64,000 bases of DNA from Paracoccus sp. TOH (GCF_030388245.1 NZ_CP098360.1:124001-188000), one strand, 5' to 3'; positions 45,133 to 56,450 are shown, counted from the first letter of the stretch. The notes: a model not told the origin generated them from the sequence alone. Made by a program: numbers and translations.

Positions 45133-46397
45133 TGTCCGTCGCGCTCAGATCCCGGGCCGAGACGCTGTTCCGGGCGGCCTGCGCCGCCGCCGACCCGGCG
45201 CAGGCCCTGCGCGCCGCGCTGCGGAAGCATCCGGTGCCGGACCTGGGCGCGGACGGCCGCTACATCCTTGTCGCGGTCGGCAAGGCCGCGACCGCGATGG
45301 CCGAGGCCATGCTGGACGCGCTGGGTCCGGTGCCGGTGCAGGCGCTGGTGGTGACCAATCGCGAAAACCGGCGCGACCTGCCCGGCGCAACGGTCATGAC
45401 CGCCGGCCACCCGGTCCCGGATCGGGACGGCGCCGCGGCGGCCCAGGCGGTGATCGCCCTGCTGGGCGCGTCCGGTGCGCAGGACCGGGTGATCGCGCTG
45501 ATCTCCGGCGGCGGTTCCGCCATGCTGCCGGCGCCGGTCGGAGACCTGACCCTGGCGGACGAGATCGCGGTCGGCCGGCTGCTGTTGGAGCGCGGCTTCG
45601 ACATCCGCGCCGCCAACCTGATTCGCCAGCAGCTGTCGCGGCTGAAGGGCGGGGGCATGCTGCATTTCGCCGCCCCGGCGCCGGTGACGGCCTATATCCT
45701 GTCGGACGTGATCGGCGACGATCTGGCGGTGGTGGCCTCGGGGCCGACGGTGGCGCCGATCGGCAGCGTCGAGGAGGCCCGGTCGCTGATCGAGGCGCGG
45801 GGCCTGTGGCTGCTGCTGCCCGAGGAGGTCCGCGCGCATCTGGGCCGCGGCAAGGCGGCCGCTCCCGCGGCGGCCCCGGCCGAGGCGCGGAACCACCTGA
45901 TCGGCTCGAACCGCAAGAGCCTTGAAGCGATTGCCGCGGCGGCGGCAGAGCTGAACCCGACGATCCTGTGCGACGCCCTGGTGGGCGAGGTGGCCGAAGC
46001 CGCGGCGCGCATCGTCGCGGCGGCGCAGGACGCGCCGGGCGACCGGCCGGCCTGCCTGATCTTCGGCGGCGAGACGGTGGTGAACGTCGTCGGAACCGGA
46101 TCGGGCGGGCGCAACCAGGAACTGGCGCTGCGCGTGGCGCTGGCAATGCCGGCGCTTGGCCGGGACTGGGTGTTCCTCAGCGGCGGTACCGATGGCCGCG
46201 ACGGCCCGACCGAAGCCGCCGGCGGCATCGTGGACGCCGGAACCGCGCAGCGCATCCGCGCCGCCGGCTGCGACGGCGCGGCGCTGCTGGCCAACAACGA
46301 CAGCCACGCGGCGCTGAAGGCCGCGGGCGACCTGCTGGTCACCGGCGGAACCGGAACCAATGTCGCCGATGTGCAGATCCTGCTGCTCGGCGCCTGA
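45129..46397 (+). CDS. gck: Glycerate 2-kinase, copy 2
   Basis: 422-residue GckA/MOFRL-type kinase: ILVAVGKAATAMAEAMLDAL, VIALISGGGSAMLPAPVGDL, RQQLSRLKGGGM, the FGGETVVNVVGTGSGGRNQE part and LSGGTDGRDGPTEAAGGIVD. It is more diverged from copy 1 than the mcl pair, mainly in the first 120 residues and around 210-280. Two possible ATG codons lie three bases apart; the first overlaps the mcl stop. A short coupled ORF and sgaA follow. Confidence 0.93.
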   Translation: MMSVALRSRAETLFRAACAAADPAQALRAALRKHPVPDLGADGRYILVAVGKAATAMAEAMLDALGPVPVQALVVTNRENRRDLPGATVMTAGHPVPDRDGAAAAQAVIALLGASGAQDRVIALISGGGSAMLPAPVGDLTLADEIAVGRLLLERGFDIRAANLIRQQLSRLKGGGMLHFAAPAPVTAYILSDVIGDDLAVVASGPTVAPIGSVEEARSLIEARGLWLLLPEEVRAHLGRGKAAAPAAAPAEARNHLIGSNRKSLEAIAAAAAELNPTILCDALVGEVAEAAARIVAAAQDAPGDRPACLIFGGETVVNVVGTGSGGRNQELALRVALAMPALGRDWVFLSGGTDGRDGPTEAAGGIVDAGTAQRIRAAGCDGAALLANNDSHAALKAAGDLLVTGGTGTNVADVQILLLGA

Positions 46398-46413
46398 ACA
46401 AAAGGAGGAAACC

Positions 46414-46530
46414 GTGAACACCCCCCTGCCCCCGCCCCCGTCCACACCGGGTTCGGCACCGGGCGCGGCACCGGACCGCGGCACGGTCCACACCCAGGCA
46501 AACATTCTTTCCGAAAGGTTGACGCGATGA
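46414..46530 (+). CDS. Small proline-rich ORF coupled to sgaA
   Basis: 38 codons starting with GTG, directly preceded by AAAGGAGGAAACC, one of the best ribosome-binding sites in the window. Its TGA overlaps the ATG of sgaA copy 2 (ATGA). The peptide begins MNTPLPPPPS and ends ILSERLTR. It lies 16 bases after gck. It may be a leader whose translation sets SgaA synthesis, a small protein, or chance. The matching space before sgaA in module 1 has no such ORF. Confidence 0.5.
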   Translation: MNTPLPPPPSTPGSAPGAAPDRGTVHTQANILSERLTR

Positions 46531-47768
46531 AGGACACGATCATTTTCCCGCCCCTCGAGATCCCCGAGACGCTGGCGGCGGGGCCGGGCCCGGGCAATAC
46601 CGATGCGCGGGTGCTGCAACGCTTTTGCCAGTCGGGACTGGCCGACCATATGCAGGCCGACGTGCTGCGCGGCATGGCCGAATGCAAGATCATGCTGCGC
46701 GAGCTGTGGGGCACCTGCAACGTCCATACCTTCGGCGTCGCCGGCACCGGCTTTTCCGGGCTCGACTGCATGCTGAGCGCGATCCTGCCCGGCGACGGCG
46801 TGGTGGTCTTCACCAACGGCACCTTCTCGGGCATCGACGGGCTGTCGATCCGCATGAAGGCCTCGACCCGCGAGGAATTGCGGGCCGATCCGCTGAATCC
46901 CCAACCCGCCTCGGTCACCACCGTCGAGGTGCCGCATGGCCAATCCGTCTCGGCCGAGGTGATCGAGGCGGCGCTGGCCCGGCACAAGCCGAAATGGGCC
47001 TTCATGGCGCATTGGGAAACCGGCGCCGGCCGGGTCAACGACCTGCGCGGCTTCTCGGACGCCTGCGCGCGGCACGGCGCGCTGGGGCTGGTCGATGCGG
47101 TCTCGTCGCTGGGAATCGCGGATTTCTCGATCGACGACTATCCCGGCGTGGTCGGCTGGGCCTCCTGCCCGCAAAAGGGCGTGCTGTGCCTGCCGCTGAC
47201 CTATGCGCCGGTCAGCTTCAGCGACCGCTATATCGCCGAGCTGCGCGAGAACGGCTGCCACAGCTATGTGCATCACCCGATCCTGGAAGCGCGGCATTGG
47301 GGCATCATCGGCGGCAAGGATGTCGAGAAGGGCGCCTATCACCGCACCCATTCCGGCTATGCGGTGGCGGCCTTCCATGAGGCGCTGCGCATCATCCTGC
47401 AAATGGGTCGCGCCGAACGCGCCCGGGACTATGCCTTCCACGAGAAGGTTCTGCGCGAGGCGGTCGAGGCGATGGGGTGCGAGGTCACCTCGGACATGAC
47501 CTCGCTGGTGGTGCTGAACCTGCCCGGCACGCTGGCCGGGCGCGAGATGGAGCTGGTGCAGAACTGCCGCGCCAGGGGCTTCGGCATCTGGCCGACGCTG
47601 TCCGAGCCGGTGCAGGTCCGGATCGGCATCCTGAACCAGCTTTCCCAGCCCGCGATCACCGAGATCGTCACCCGCTTCGCCGATGCCATGGCCGATCTGG
47701 GCGCGAATATCGACATGGCCCGGGTCCGGGCGGTGCTGAGCGCCCATTACGACCACGCCGACGCCTAA
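46527..47768 (+). CDS. sgaA: Serine-glyoxylate aminotransferase, copy 2
   Basis: 413-residue PLP enzyme with [60 protein letters not shown] and the Schiff-base lysine in [15 protein letters not shown]. It matches copy 1 closely through the catalytic core and differs at both termini. AAAGG before the ATG is weak, so coupling to the preceding short ORF may matter. It is followed after 19 bases by mtkA. Confidence 0.95.
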   Translation: MKDTIIFPPLEIPETLAAGPGPGNTDARVLQRFCQSGLADHMQADVLRGMAECKIMLRELWGTCNVHTFGVAGTGFSGLDCMLSAILPGDGVVVFTNGTFSGIDGLSIRMKASTREELRADPLNPQPASVTTVEVPHGQSVSAEVIEAALARHKPKWAFMAHWETGAGRVNDLRGFSDACARHGALGLVDAVSSLGIADFSIDDYPGVVGWASCPQKGVLCLPLTYAPVSFSDRYIAELRENGCHSYVHHPILEARHWGIIGGKDVEKGAYHRTHSGYAVAAFHEALRIILQMGRAERARDYAFHEKVLREAVEAMGCEVTSDMTSLVVLNLPGTLAGREMELVQNCRARGFGIWPTLSEPVQVRIGILNQLSQPAITEIVTRFADAMADLGANIDMARVRAVLSAHYDHADA

Positions 47769-47787
47769 TCCAGGAAGGGATTGTCAG

Positions 47788-48984
47788 ATGGATATTCACG
47801 AATACCAGGCCAAGGAAATCCTGGCGAGCTTCGGCGTCGCCATTCCGCCCGGCGCCCTGGCCTACAGCCCCGAACAGGCGGCCTATCGGGCCCGCGAACT
47901 GGGCGGCGACCGCTGGATCGTCAAGGCGCAGGTCCATGCCGGCGGCCGCGGCAAGGCCGGGGGCGTCAAGCTCTGCGACAGCGACCACGAGATCATGGAG
48001 GCGACCGAGGCCATGTTCGGCCAGAAGCTGGTCACGCATCAGACCGGGGCCGAAGGCAAGGGCATCTATCGCGTCTATGTCGAAGGCGCGGTGCCCATCG
48101 CGCGCGAGATCTATCTGGGCTTCGTCCTCGACCGCGGCTCGCAGCGGGTCATGATCGTCGCCTCGTCCGAGGGCGGCATGGATATCGAGGACATCTCGGC
48201 CCAGAAACCCGAGACCATCGTCCGCTCGGCCGTCGAGCCGGCGGTCGGGCTGCGCGAGTTCCAGGCCCGCGAGATCGCCTTCGCGCTCGGGATCCCCGCG
48301 CCGCTGGTCCAGCAGATGGTGCGCACGCTGATGGGTTGCTACCGCGCGTTCCGCGACCTCGACGCCACCATGGTCGAAATCAACCCGCTGGTGGTCACCG
48401 GCGACAGCCGCATCATGGCGCTGGACGCGAAGATGACCTTCGACGACAACGCGCTGTTCCGCCATCCGCAGGTCTCGGAACTGCGCGACAAGTCGCAAGA
48501 AGACCCGCGCGAATCCCGCGCCGCCGACCGGGGCCTGTCCTATGTCGGTCTGGACGGCAATATCGGCTGCATCGTCAACGGCGCCGGCCTGGCCATGGCG
48601 ACGATGGACACCATCAAGCTGGCCGGGGGCGAGCCGGCGAATTTCCTCGACATCGGCGGCGGCGCCACACCCGAGCGGGTGGCCAAGGCGTTCCGGCTGG
48701 TCATGTCGGACAAGAATGTCCGCGCCGTGCTGGTCAACATCTTCGCCGGCATCAACCGCTGCGACTGGGTGGCCGAAGGCGTGGTCCAGGCCCTGACCGC
48801 CCACCCGGTCGAGGTGCCGGTCGTGGTGCGCCTGGCCGGCACCAATGTCGAGGAGGGCCGCAGGATCCTCGAACGATCCGGCCTGCCGGTCATCGCCGCC
48901 GGATCCCTGATGGACGCGGCGCAGAAGGCGGTCAGCGCGCTGGCGGACAAGACACCCATTCTGGAAAAGGCGGAGGCGATCTGA
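47788..48984 (+). CDS. mtkA: Malate-CoA ligase (malate thiokinase) beta subunit, copy 2
   Basis: 398 residues, the same length as copy 1, with [40 protein letters not shown] and the ligase-domain stretches [20 protein letters not shown] and [17 protein letters not shown]. Differences to copy 1 concentrate in the last 40 residues. AGGAAGGGA precedes the ATG, and the stop overlaps mtkB by one base (TGATG) exactly as in module 1. Confidence 0.93.
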   Translation: MDIHEYQAKEILASFGVAIPPGALAYSPEQAAYRARELGGDRWIVKAQVHAGGRGKAGGVKLCDSDHEIMEATEAMFGQKLVTHQTGAEGKGIYRVYVEGAVPIAREIYLGFVLDRGSQRVMIVASSEGGMDIEDISAQKPETIVRSAVEPAVGLREFQAREIAFALGIPAPLVQQMVRTLMGCYRAFRDLDATMVEINPLVVTGDSRIMALDAKMTFDDNALFRHPQVSELRDKSQEDPRESRAADRGLSYVGLDGNIGCIVNGAGLAMATMDTIKLAGGEPANFLDIGGGATPERVAKAFRLVMSDKNVRAVLVNIFAGINRCDWVAEGVVQALTAHPVEVPVVVRLAGTNVEEGRRILERSGLPVIAAGSLMDAAQKAVSALADKTPILEKAEAI

Positions 48985-49874
48985 TGAGCATCTATCTGGA
49001 CAATGAAAGCCGCGTGATCGTGCAGGGCATCACCGGGCGCCTGGCCCGGTTCCACACCAGGGAGATGATCGACTACGGCACCAATGTCGTGGGCGGCGTC
49101 GTGCCCGGCAAGGGCGGCGAGACCTGCGAGGGCGTGCCGGTCTTCGACACCGTCAAGGAAGCGGTGGCGGCGACCGGCGCCAATGCCAGCCTGGTGATCG
49201 TGCCGCCGCCCTTCGCCGCGGATTCGATCATGGAGGCGGCCGATGCCGGCATCGGCTATTGCGTCTGCGTGACCGACGGCATCCCGGCCCAGGACATGAT
49301 CCGGGTCAAGCGCTACATGTATCGCTATCCCAGGGACCGCCGCATGGTGCTGACCGGGCCGAACTGCGCCGGCACCATCAGCCCCGGCAAGGCGCTGCTG
49401 GGGATCATGCCCGGCCATATCTACCTGCCGGGCAATGTCGGCATCGTCGGCCGCTCGGGCACGCTGGGTTACGAGGCGGCGCAGCAGCTGAAGGATCTGG
49501 GCATCGGCGTCTCGACCTCGGTCGGCATCGGCGGCGACCCGATCAACGGCTCGTCCTTCAAGGACATCCTGATGGCCTTCGAGCAGGACGACCAGACCGA
49601 TCTGGTCTGCCTGATCGGCGAGATCGGCGGCCCGCAAGAGGCGGATGCCGCCGGCTATATCCGCGACCACATGAAGAAGCCGGTGGTCGCCTATATCGCC
49701 GGCCTGACCGCGCCCAAGGGCCGCACCATGGGTCATGCCGGCGCGATCATCTCGGCCTTCGGCGAAAGCGCCAGCGAGAAGGTCGAGATCCTGACCGCCG
49801 CCGGCGTCACCGTCGCCGAGCATCCCTCGATGATCGGCGAGACCATCGCCCGGTCGATGAAACAATTTGCCTGA
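48984..49874 (+). CDS. mtkB: Malate-CoA ligase (malate thiokinase) alpha subunit, copy 2
   Basis: 296 residues with the CoA-binding [20 protein letters not shown], the [20 protein letters not shown] segment, [14 protein letters not shown] and the phosphohistidine motif [20 protein letters not shown] (His about 251). It is very close to copy 1. The start is fixed by the one-base overlap with mtkA. hprA begins nine bases after its stop. Confidence 0.92.
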   Translation: MSIYLDNESRVIVQGITGRLARFHTREMIDYGTNVVGGVVPGKGGETCEGVPVFDTVKEAVAATGANASLVIVPPPFAADSIMEAADAGIGYCVCVTDGIPAQDMIRVKRYMYRYPRDRRMVLTGPNCAGTISPGKALLGIMPGHIYLPGNVGIVGRSGTLGYEAAQQLKDLGIGVSTSVGIGGDPINGSSFKDILMAFEQDDQTDLVCLIGEIGGPQEADAAGYIRDHMKKPVVAYIAGLTAPKGRTMGHAGAIISAFGESASEKVEILTAAGVTVAEHPSMIGETIARSMKQFA

Positions 49875-49883
49875 GAGGTCGAG

Positions 49884-50855
49884 ATGGCACAGCCCAAGGT
49901 ACTTCTGACCCGGCGGTGGCCCGAGGCGATCGAAGCGCGGCTCGGTGAGGTCTTCGACCTCACCGTCAGCCGGGACGATCTGCCGCTGGACGCCGAGCAA
50001 TTGAAAGCTGCGCTCCGCGATTACGACGCGGTGCTTCCCACGGTGACCGACCGGCTGTCGGCCCCGATCTTCGATCTGACGAATCCGCGCACGAAGATCC
50101 TTGGCAATTTCGGCGTCGGCTTCAGCCATATCGACCTGACCGCCGCCAGCGCCTGCGGGATCGCCGTGACCAACACGCCCGACGTGCTGAGCGAATGCAC
50201 CGCCGACCTTGCCATGACCCTGCTGCTGATGGTCGCGCGCCGCGCCGGCGAGGGCGAGCGCGAATTGCGCAACGGGAAATGGACCGGCTGGCGCCCGACC
50301 CACATGATCGGCAAGAAGGTCTCGGGCGCGACGCTGGGCATCGTCGGCTTCGGCCGCATCGGGCAGGCCATGGCCCGGCGCGCGCATTTCGGCTTCGGCA
50401 TGAAGATCGTGGTGCAGAACATCCCCGCCGTCGCGCCCGAGATCCTGGCCGAGTTCGGGGCCGAACAGGTCGACAGCATCGACGAATTGCTGCCGCGCTG
50501 CGATTTCGTGTCGCTGCATTGCCCGGGCGGGACCGAGAACCACCACCTGATCGACGCCCGCCGGCTGGGGCTGATGAAGCCGGACGGCTGCCTGATCAAC
50601 ACCGCCCGCGGCGAGGTGATCGACCAGCAGGCGCTGGCGCAGGCGCTGTGGTTCGGCACCATCGGCGGTGCCGGGCTGGACGTGTTCGAGGGCGAGCCGG
50701 ACATCCCCTATGCGCTGCTGGGCGCCGACAGCCTCGTCATGCTGCCGCATCTCGGCTCTGCCACGCGCGAGACGCGCGACGCCATGGGCCTCCGGGTGAT
50801 GGAGAACCTGGTGGCCTTCTTCGAGGGCCGCGAACCGCGCGACCGTGTGAACTGA
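49884..50855 (+). CDS. hprA: Hydroxypyruvate reductase / D-glycerate dehydrogenase, copy 2
   Basis: 323-residue D-2-hydroxyacid dehydrogenase with NTPDVLSECTADLAMTLLLM, the nucleotide motif GIVGFGRIGQAMARRAHFGF, NTARGEVIDQ, DVFEGEPD and LPHLGSATRETRD. It is among the most diverged module pairs, with the first 95 residues differing most, so the copies may differ in cofactor use or kinetics. GAGAGG precedes the ATG; the stop overlaps ppc by one base (TGATG). Confidence 0.9.
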   Translation: MAQPKVLLTRRWPEAIEARLGEVFDLTVSRDDLPLDAEQLKAALRDYDAVLPTVTDRLSAPIFDLTNPRTKILGNFGVGFSHIDLTAASACGIAVTNTPDVLSECTADLAMTLLLMVARRAGEGERELRNGKWTGWRPTHMIGKKVSGATLGIVGFGRIGQAMARRAHFGFGMKIVVQNIPAVAPEILAEFGAEQVDSIDELLPRCDFVSLHCPGGTENHHLIDARRLGLMKPDGCLINTARGEVIDQQALAQALWFGTIGGAGLDVFEGEPDIPYALLGADSLVMLPHLGSATRETRDAMGLRVMENLVAFFEGREPRDRVN

Positions 50856-53488
50856 TGGCGCGCGCGCGGGAGTTTCAGCCCGGACCGGATGGCGGTGCCG
50901 ATGCCTATGCCGAGACGCTGAGGCACATGCTGCGCCAGCATTGGCGCGACGTGCTTCTGCGCCGGGCGCCGCAGGTGGCCGCCAGCCTCGATTCCGGCGC
51001 GCCGGTCGCGATCCCCCGCGACAATGCGGCGGTGCCCTATCTGCAGGCGCTGAACATCTGGTTCCAGCTGCTGCGCATCGCCGACGAGAACGCGGCCATG
51101 CGCGAGCGGCGGCGGGCCGAGACCGAGTTGGGTCCGGCGACCGTGCCCGGCAGCTTCGCCAAGGCGCAGGCCGAGCTGGGCGACGCGGTCCGGCCCGGCG
51201 CCGGGGACGGCATCTGCGTGGGACCGACCCTGACCGCGCATCCGACCGAGGCCAAGCGCGTCACCGTGCTGGAGATCCATCGCCGCATCTATCGCAGCCT
51301 CGTGGCGCTGGAGACGCAACGCTGGACGCCCCGGGAACGGGCGCAGCTGACCGACGACCTGCGCAGCGAGATCGACCTGCTCTGGATGACCGGCGAGCTG
51401 CGGCTGGAACGCCCGCGGCTGTCGGACGAGATCGAATGGGGGCTGCAATTCTTTCGCGACAGCATCTACGACGCGGTGCCGCTGCTCTATGACCGCTACC
51501 TGGCCGCCGGTTTCGACCCCGGCACCCTGCCCGAGATCCGCTTTCACAGCTGGATCGGCGGCGACCGGGACGGCAATCCGAACGTGACGACCCAGGCGAC
51601 CCGCGACGCGCTGGCGCGCGGCCGGCAGGCGATCCTGGACCGCTATCTGGACGGGCTGCGCGAGGCCGGGGCCCGCATCAGCATCAGTTCCTCCATCGTG
51701 GCCGTCCCGGGGGCCGAGGGCATCGCGCTGGACGCGCTGATCGCCGAACAGCCCGACTGCCGCAGCCGCAACCCAGGCGAGATCTTCCGCCAGGCGCTGA
51801 CGGTCATCGGCAACCAGATCCGGGCGCTGCGCGACCAGACCGGCGGCTACCGCTTCGTGGGCGACTTCATCGCCGACCTGAAGGTGGTCGAGGACGGGTT
51901 GCAGGCGATCGGCGCCGCGCATCTGGCGCATCGCCATGTCCGCCCGATCCGCTGGCAGGCGCAGACCTTCGGCTTTCGCACCGCGACGCTGGACATCCGC
52001 CAGAACTCGACGGTGACGACCGGGGTGCTGGCCGAGATCTGGGCCGGCGACGACGGCCCCGCGCCGCCCTACGGCTCGGATGCCTGGTCCGAGCGGCTGC
52101 GCGCCGATCTGTCCAGCCCGGTCCTGCCAGAGGTCGATCCCGCCCGGCTGGGCGATGCCGGTCAGGAGTTGCTGGCGCTGCTGCGGCTGATGCGCGACAT
52201 GCGCGAGGGTGCGGACCCCGACGCGCTTGGCCCCTTCATCCTGTCGATGACGCGCTCGACCGACGACCTGCTGGGGGTTTATCTGCTGGCCCGCCATGCC
52301 GGCTTCGGCGCCGAGACCTTGGACCTGCGCGTGGTGCCGCTGTTCGAGACCATCGCCGACCTTCGGGCCGCGCCGGCGATCCTGTCCGAACTGCTGCAGG
52401 TGCCGCTGGCCCGCCGCAGCCTGAAGGCGCGGGGCGGCAACCGGCTCGAGGTGATGCTGGGCTATTCCGACAGCAACAAAGACGGCGGCTTCGTCAGCTC
52501 GACCTGGGAACTGGAGCGGGCGCAGCGCAGCATCTCGCGCGCGCTGGCCGCCTATGCGATGCGGCCGGTCTTCTTCCACGGCCGCGGCGGCTCGGTCAGC
52601 CGCGGCGGCGCGCCGACCGAACGCGCCATCGCGGCGCAGCCGCCCGGCACGGTGTCCGGCCGGATGCGGATCACCGAACAGGGCGAGGTGGTATCGTCGA
52701 AATACGCCAATCGCGGCACGGCGCTGAACACGCTCGAGGGGCTGACATCGGCGGTGCTGCTGCACAGCGCCGCAGCGGCGCGGACCACCGCCACGCCCGA
52801 ATTCGACGATGCGCTCGAGGGGCTGGCGGGAATGTCGCAGACCGCCTATGCCACCCTGCTGGGCCAGCCCGGCTTCGTGAGCTATTTCCAGCAGGCAAGC
52901 CCGGTCGAGGAGCTGGCGATGCTGAAGATCGGCTCGCGCCCGGCCCGCCGCTTCGGGGCGAAGTCGCTCAATGACCTGCGGGCGATCCCCTGGGTCTTTG
53001 CCTGGTCGCAGAACCGCCACCTGATCACCGGCTGGTACGGCTTCGGCACCGCCATCGACAGCTTTCGCAAGGTGCGCGAGGCCGCGGGCGATGACCTGCT
53101 GCGGCGGATGCTGCGCGGCTCGGCGCTGTTCCAGCTGATCGTGGACGAGGTCGAGAAATCGCTGTTCCAGGCGGATATGCAGATTGCCGCCCTTTACGCC
53201 TCGCTGGTCGAGGATGCCGGGGTGCGCGACGCGATCCTGGGGGCGGTGCAGGCCGAATACCGCCGCAGCGAACAGGCCCTACTCTGGCTGACCGGCGAGG
53301 CGCTGCTGGCCGAGCGCTTCCCCTTGATGCGCGAACGCTTCGAGCGGGTCCGCGCCCCGATGGGCGACATCCATGCGCTGCAGGTCGACCTGCTGCGCGA
53401 ACTGCGCGGCCGCACGACGGGCAAGCTGTCGGTGCCGCTGCTTCAGACCATGAACTGCATAGCCACCGGCCTGGGCTGGACCGGCTGA
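50855..53488 (+). CDS. ppc: Phosphoenolpyruvate carboxylase, copy 2
   Basis: 877 residues with [76 protein letters not shown] and the end TGLGWTG. N- and C-terminal thirds differ notably from copy 1, the central catalytic stretches little. The start overlaps the hprA stop, whereas in module 1 one base separates them. The changed C-terminal tetrapeptide is shared by both copies, so it predates the duplication. Confidence 0.94.
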   Translation: MARAREFQPGPDGGADAYAETLRHMLRQHWRDVLLRRAPQVAASLDSGAPVAIPRDNAAVPYLQALNIWFQLLRIADENAAMRERRRAETELGPATVPGSFAKAQAELGDAVRPGAGDGICVGPTLTAHPTEAKRVTVLEIHRRIYRSLVALETQRWTPRERAQLTDDLRSEIDLLWMTGELRLERPRLSDEIEWGLQFFRDSIYDAVPLLYDRYLAAGFDPGTLPEIRFHSWIGGDRDGNPNVTTQATRDALARGRQAILDRYLDGLREAGARISISSSIVAVPGAEGIALDALIAEQPDCRSRNPGEIFRQALTVIGNQIRALRDQTGGYRFVGDFIADLKVVEDGLQAIGAAHLAHRHVRPIRWQAQTFGFRTATLDIRQNSTVTTGVLAEIWAGDDGPAPPYGSDAWSERLRADLSSPVLPEVDPARLGDAGQELLALLRLMRDMREGADPDALGPFILSMTRSTDDLLGVYLLARHAGFGAETLDLRVVPLFETIADLRAAPAILSELLQVPLARRSLKARGGNRLEVMLGYSDSNKDGGFVSSTWELERAQRSISRALAAYAMRPVFFHGRGGSVSRGGAPTERAIAAQPPGTVSGRMRITEQGEVVSSKYANRGTALNTLEGLTSAVLLHSAAAARTTATPEFDDALEGLAGMSQTAYATLLGQPGFVSYFQQASPVEELAMLKIGSRPARRFGAKSLNDLRAIPWVFAWSQNRHLITGWYGFGTAIDSFRKVREAAGDDLLRRMLRGSALFQLIVDEVEKSLFQADMQIAALYASLVEDAGVRDAILGAVQAEYRRSEQALLWLTGEALLAERFPLMRERFERVRAPMGDIHALQVDLLRELRGRTTGKLSVPLLQTMNCIATGLGWTG

Positions 53489-53510
53489 ACCAAGGAACGG
53501 GGAGAGGACG

Positions 53511-54806
53511 ATGAACCACCAACCGATCAACACCACCATGGCCACCAAGCCGCTGGCCGACAGCGATCCCTATATCTGTCGCGCCATCCGCATGGAGCTG
53601 GGCCGCCAGCGCGACGAGATCGAGCTGATCGCCTCGGAGAACATCGTCTCGCCTGCGGTGCTCGAGGTGCAGGGCTCGGTCCTGACCAACAAATATGCCG
53701 AGGGCTATCCGGGCAGGCGTTACTATGGCGGCTGCGAGCATGTCGACATCGTCGAGGATCTGGCGATCCAGCGGGCGAAATGGCTGTTCGGTTGCGAATA
53801 TGCCAATGTGCAGCCCAATTCCGGCAGCCAGGCCAATCAGGGCGTGTTCACCGCCCTGATGAAGCCCGGCGATACCTTCCTGGGCATGAATCTGGCCTCG
53901 GGCGGTCACCTGACCCATGGCGCGGCGCCCAACCAGTCCGGCAAATGGTTCAATGCGGTGCAATATGGCGTGCGCCAGCAGGATTGCCTGATCGACTTCG
54001 ACGAGGTGGCGGAACTGGCCCGGCAGCATCGGCCGAAGCTGATCGTCGCCGGCGGCTCGGCCATCCCGCGGGTCATCGACTTTCGGCGGTTCCGCCAGAT
54101 CGCCGACAGCGTCGGGGCCTATCTGATGGTCGACATGGCCCATATCGCCGGACTGGTCGCGGGCGGCGCGCATCCCTCGCCCTTCCCCCATGCCGATGTG
54201 GTCACCACCACCACCCACAAGACCCTGCGCGGCCCGCGCGGCGGCATGATCCTGACCAATGACGCCGAGATCGCCAAGAAGGTCAATTCGGCGATCTTCC
54301 CCGGCATCCAGGGCGGGCCGCTGATGCATGTCATCGCCGGCAAGGCCGTGGCCTTCGGCGAGGCGCTGCAGCCCGAGTTCAAATCCTATGCCGTGGCGGT
54401 GGTGAAGAACGCGCAGGTGCTGGCCGAGGGCCTGATCGAGGGCGGGCTGGACATCGTCACCGGCGGCACCGACACCCATGTGATGCTGGTCGACCTGCGG
54501 CCGAAAAAGGTGACCGGCAACGAGACCGAGAAGGCGCTCGGCCGGGCGAACATCACCTGCAACAAGAACGGCATCCCCTTCGATCCGGAAAAGCCCACGG
54601 TGACCTCGGGCATCCGGCTGGGCAGCCCGGCCGCCACCACGCGCGGCTTCGGCGAGCCGGAGTTCCGCCAGGTCGCCCGCTGGATCATCGAGGTGGTGGA
54701 CGGGCTGGCCGAGAACGGCCCCGAGGGCAATGCGGCGGTCGAAGCCCGGGTCAAGGCCGATGTCCAGGCGCTGTGCGCGCGCTTCCCGCTTTATCCCGAA
54801 CTCTGA
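53511..54806 (+). CDS. glyA: Serine hydroxymethyltransferase, copy 2
   Basis: 431 residues, the same length as copy 1, with the PLP motif [16 protein letters not shown] (Lys about 237), [20 protein letters not shown] and the [14 protein letters not shown] loop. GGGAGAGGACG precedes the ATG. It ends the serine-cycle part of the operon; a hairpin separates it from pntAB. Both copies sit at the same downstream end of their modules, supporting duplication of the whole sga-mtkAB-hprA-ppc-glyA block. Confidence 0.96.
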   Translation: MNHQPINTTMATKPLADSDPYICRAIRMELGRQRDEIELIASENIVSPAVLEVQGSVLTNKYAEGYPGRRYYGGCEHVDIVEDLAIQRAKWLFGCEYANVQPNSGSQANQGVFTALMKPGDTFLGMNLASGGHLTHGAAPNQSGKWFNAVQYGVRQQDCLIDFDEVAELARQHRPKLIVAGGSAIPRVIDFRRFRQIADSVGAYLMVDMAHIAGLVAGGAHPSPFPHADVVTTTTHKTLRGPRGGMILTNDAEIAKKVNSAIFPGIQGGPLMHVIAGKAVAFGEALQPEFKSYAVAVVKNAQVLAEGLIEGGLDIVTGGTDTHVMLVDLRPKKVTGNETEKALGRANITCNKNGIPFDPEKPTVTSGIRLGSPAATTRGFGEPEFRQVARWIIEVVDGLAENGPEGNAAVEARVKADVQALCARFPLYPEL

Positions 54807-54816
54807 AAGACATTCG

Positions 54817-54844
54817 CCGGCCTCCCCGGAGGCCGGTGAGTTTT
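54817..54844 (+). terminator. Hairpin with T-run between glyA copy 2 and pntA
   Basis: CCGGCCTCC (54817-54825) and GGAGGCCGG (54828-54836) pair perfectly around CC; TTTT follows at 54841-54844. It could end the serine-cycle transcript or let only part of it continue into pntAB. Confidence 0.7.
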
Positions 54845-54875
54845 GGCGCATGAGGATTACGGAAAGGATCGCCTG

Positions 54876-56450
54876 GTGAAGATCGGCGGATTGAGAGAGC
54901 GTTTTGATGGGGAGGCCCGGGTTTCTGTGACGCCGTCCTCTGCGGCGCATCTGCGCAAGCTGGGGCACTCGGTGTTCGTGGAAGCCGGCGCGGGGGTTCG
55001 TGCGGGGTTTTCCGATGCGGCCTATGAGGCGGCCGGGGTGACGGTTCTGCCGGACGCCGCGGCGCTGATCGGCGCGGTCGAGGTGGTGACCAAGGTGCGG
55101 CCGCCCGAGCCGGCGGAGCTGCGGCAGATGCGGCGCGGCCAGACGCTCATCAGCCATTTCTGGCCGGCGCAGAACGCCGAGCTGCTGGAACTGGCGCGCG
55201 AACAGGGCGTCACCGCCATCGCCATGGACATGGTGCCGCGGATCTCGCGCGCGCAGAAGATGGATGCGCTCAGCTCGATGGCCAATATCGCCGGCTACCG
55301 GGCGGTGATCGAGGCGGCGAACAATTTCGGCCGCTTCTTCACCGGCCAGGTCACCGCGGCGGGCAAGGTGCCGCCGGCCAAGGTGCTGGTGGTCGGCGCC
55401 GGCGTCGCCGGGCTGGCGGCCATCGGCGCCGCGGTCAGCCTGGGCGCGCAGGTCTATGCCTTCGACGTGCGCCCGGAAGTGGCCGAGCAGATCGAATCCA
55501 TGGGCGCCGAATTCGTCTATCTGGACTTCCAGGACCAGGTGCAGGACGGCGCCGCCACCGGCGGCTATGCCGCGCCCTCCTCGCCCGAGTTCCGCGAAAA
55601 GCAGCTCGAGAAGTTCCGCGAACTGGCGCCGCAGATGGACATCGTCATCACCACGGCGCTGATCCCCGGCCGCGACGCGCCGAAGCTGTGGACCGCCGAC
55701 ATGGTCGCGGCGATGAAGACCGGCTCGGTCATCGTCGATCTGGCGGCCGAGCGCGGCGGCAATTGCGACCTGACCGTCCCGGACGAGCGCATCGTCACCG
55801 AAAACGGCGTGGTGATCGTCGGCTATACCGATTTCCCGTCGAGGATGGGCGCGCAAGCCTCGGAACTTTATGGAAACAACATCCGCCACATGCTGGCCGA
55901 CCTGACGCCGGGCAAGGACGGCGTCATCGTGCAGAACATGGAGGACGACGTGATCCGCGGCGCCACCGTCGCCTTTGACGGCGACGTGACCTGGCCGCCG
56001 CCGCCGCCCAAGGTCGCGGCCATCGCCGCCCAGAAGCCGCGCGAGAAGCCGAAGGAGCTGACCCCCGAGGAGCGGCGCGAGAAGGAGGCGGCCGCGTTCC
56101 GCGCCCAGACCCGGTCGCAGGTGACGCTGCTTGGCGCGGGCGCGGCGCTGATGCTGCTGGTCGGGCTGTTCGCCCCGGCATCGTTCCTGTCGCATTTCAT
56201 CGTCTTCGTGCTGGCGGTCTTCGTCGGCTTCCAGGTGATCTGGAACGTCAGCCATTCGCTGCACACGCCCTTGATGGCGATCACCAACGCCATCTCCTCG
56301 ATCATCATCGTCGGCGCGCTCTTGCAGATCGGCTCGGGCGGCTGGCTGGTGGTGGCTCTGGCGGCGCTGTCGGTGCTGATGGCGGGCGTCAACATCTTCG
56401 GCGGCTTCCTGGTCACGCGCCGGATGCTCGCCATGTTCCAGAAGTCGTAA
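54876..56450 (+). CDS. pntA: NAD(P) transhydrogenase alpha subunit
   Basis: Proton-driven hydride transfer from NADH to NADP+, together with PntB, in the inner membrane. The 524-residue single-chain form has the NAD(H)-binding domain first ([20 protein letters not shown], then [20 protein letters not shown] near residue 170, [14 protein letters not shown]) and about four membrane helices in the last 120 residues. A GTG start at 54876 was chosen because GGAAAGGA lies nine bases upstream and [13 protein letters not shown] aligns with the family N-terminus; a TTG at 54843 is the alternative. NADPH made here could drive FolD reduction and biosynthesis. Confidence 0.94.
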   Translation: MKIGGLRERFDGEARVSVTPSSAAHLRKLGHSVFVEAGAGVRAGFSDAAYEAAGVTVLPDAAALIGAVEVVTKVRPPEPAELRQMRRGQTLISHFWPAQNAELLELAREQGVTAIAMDMVPRISRAQKMDALSSMANIAGYRAVIEAANNFGRFFTGQVTAAGKVPPAKVLVVGAGVAGLAAIGAAVSLGAQVYAFDVRPEVAEQIESMGAEFVYLDFQDQVQDGAATGGYAAPSSPEFREKQLEKFRELAPQMDIVITTALIPGRDAPKLWTADMVAAMKTGSVIVDLAAERGGNCDLTVPDERIVTENGVVIVGYTDFPSRMGAQASELYGNNIRHMLADLTPGKDGVIVQNMEDDVIRGATVAFDGDVTWPPPPPKVAAIAAQKPREKPKELTPEERREKEAAAFRAQTRSQVTLLGAGAALMLLVGLFAPASFLSHFIVFVLAVFVGFQVIWNVSHSLHTPLMAITNAISSIIIVGALLQIGSGGWLVVALAALSVLMAGVNIFGGFLVTRRMLAMFQKS

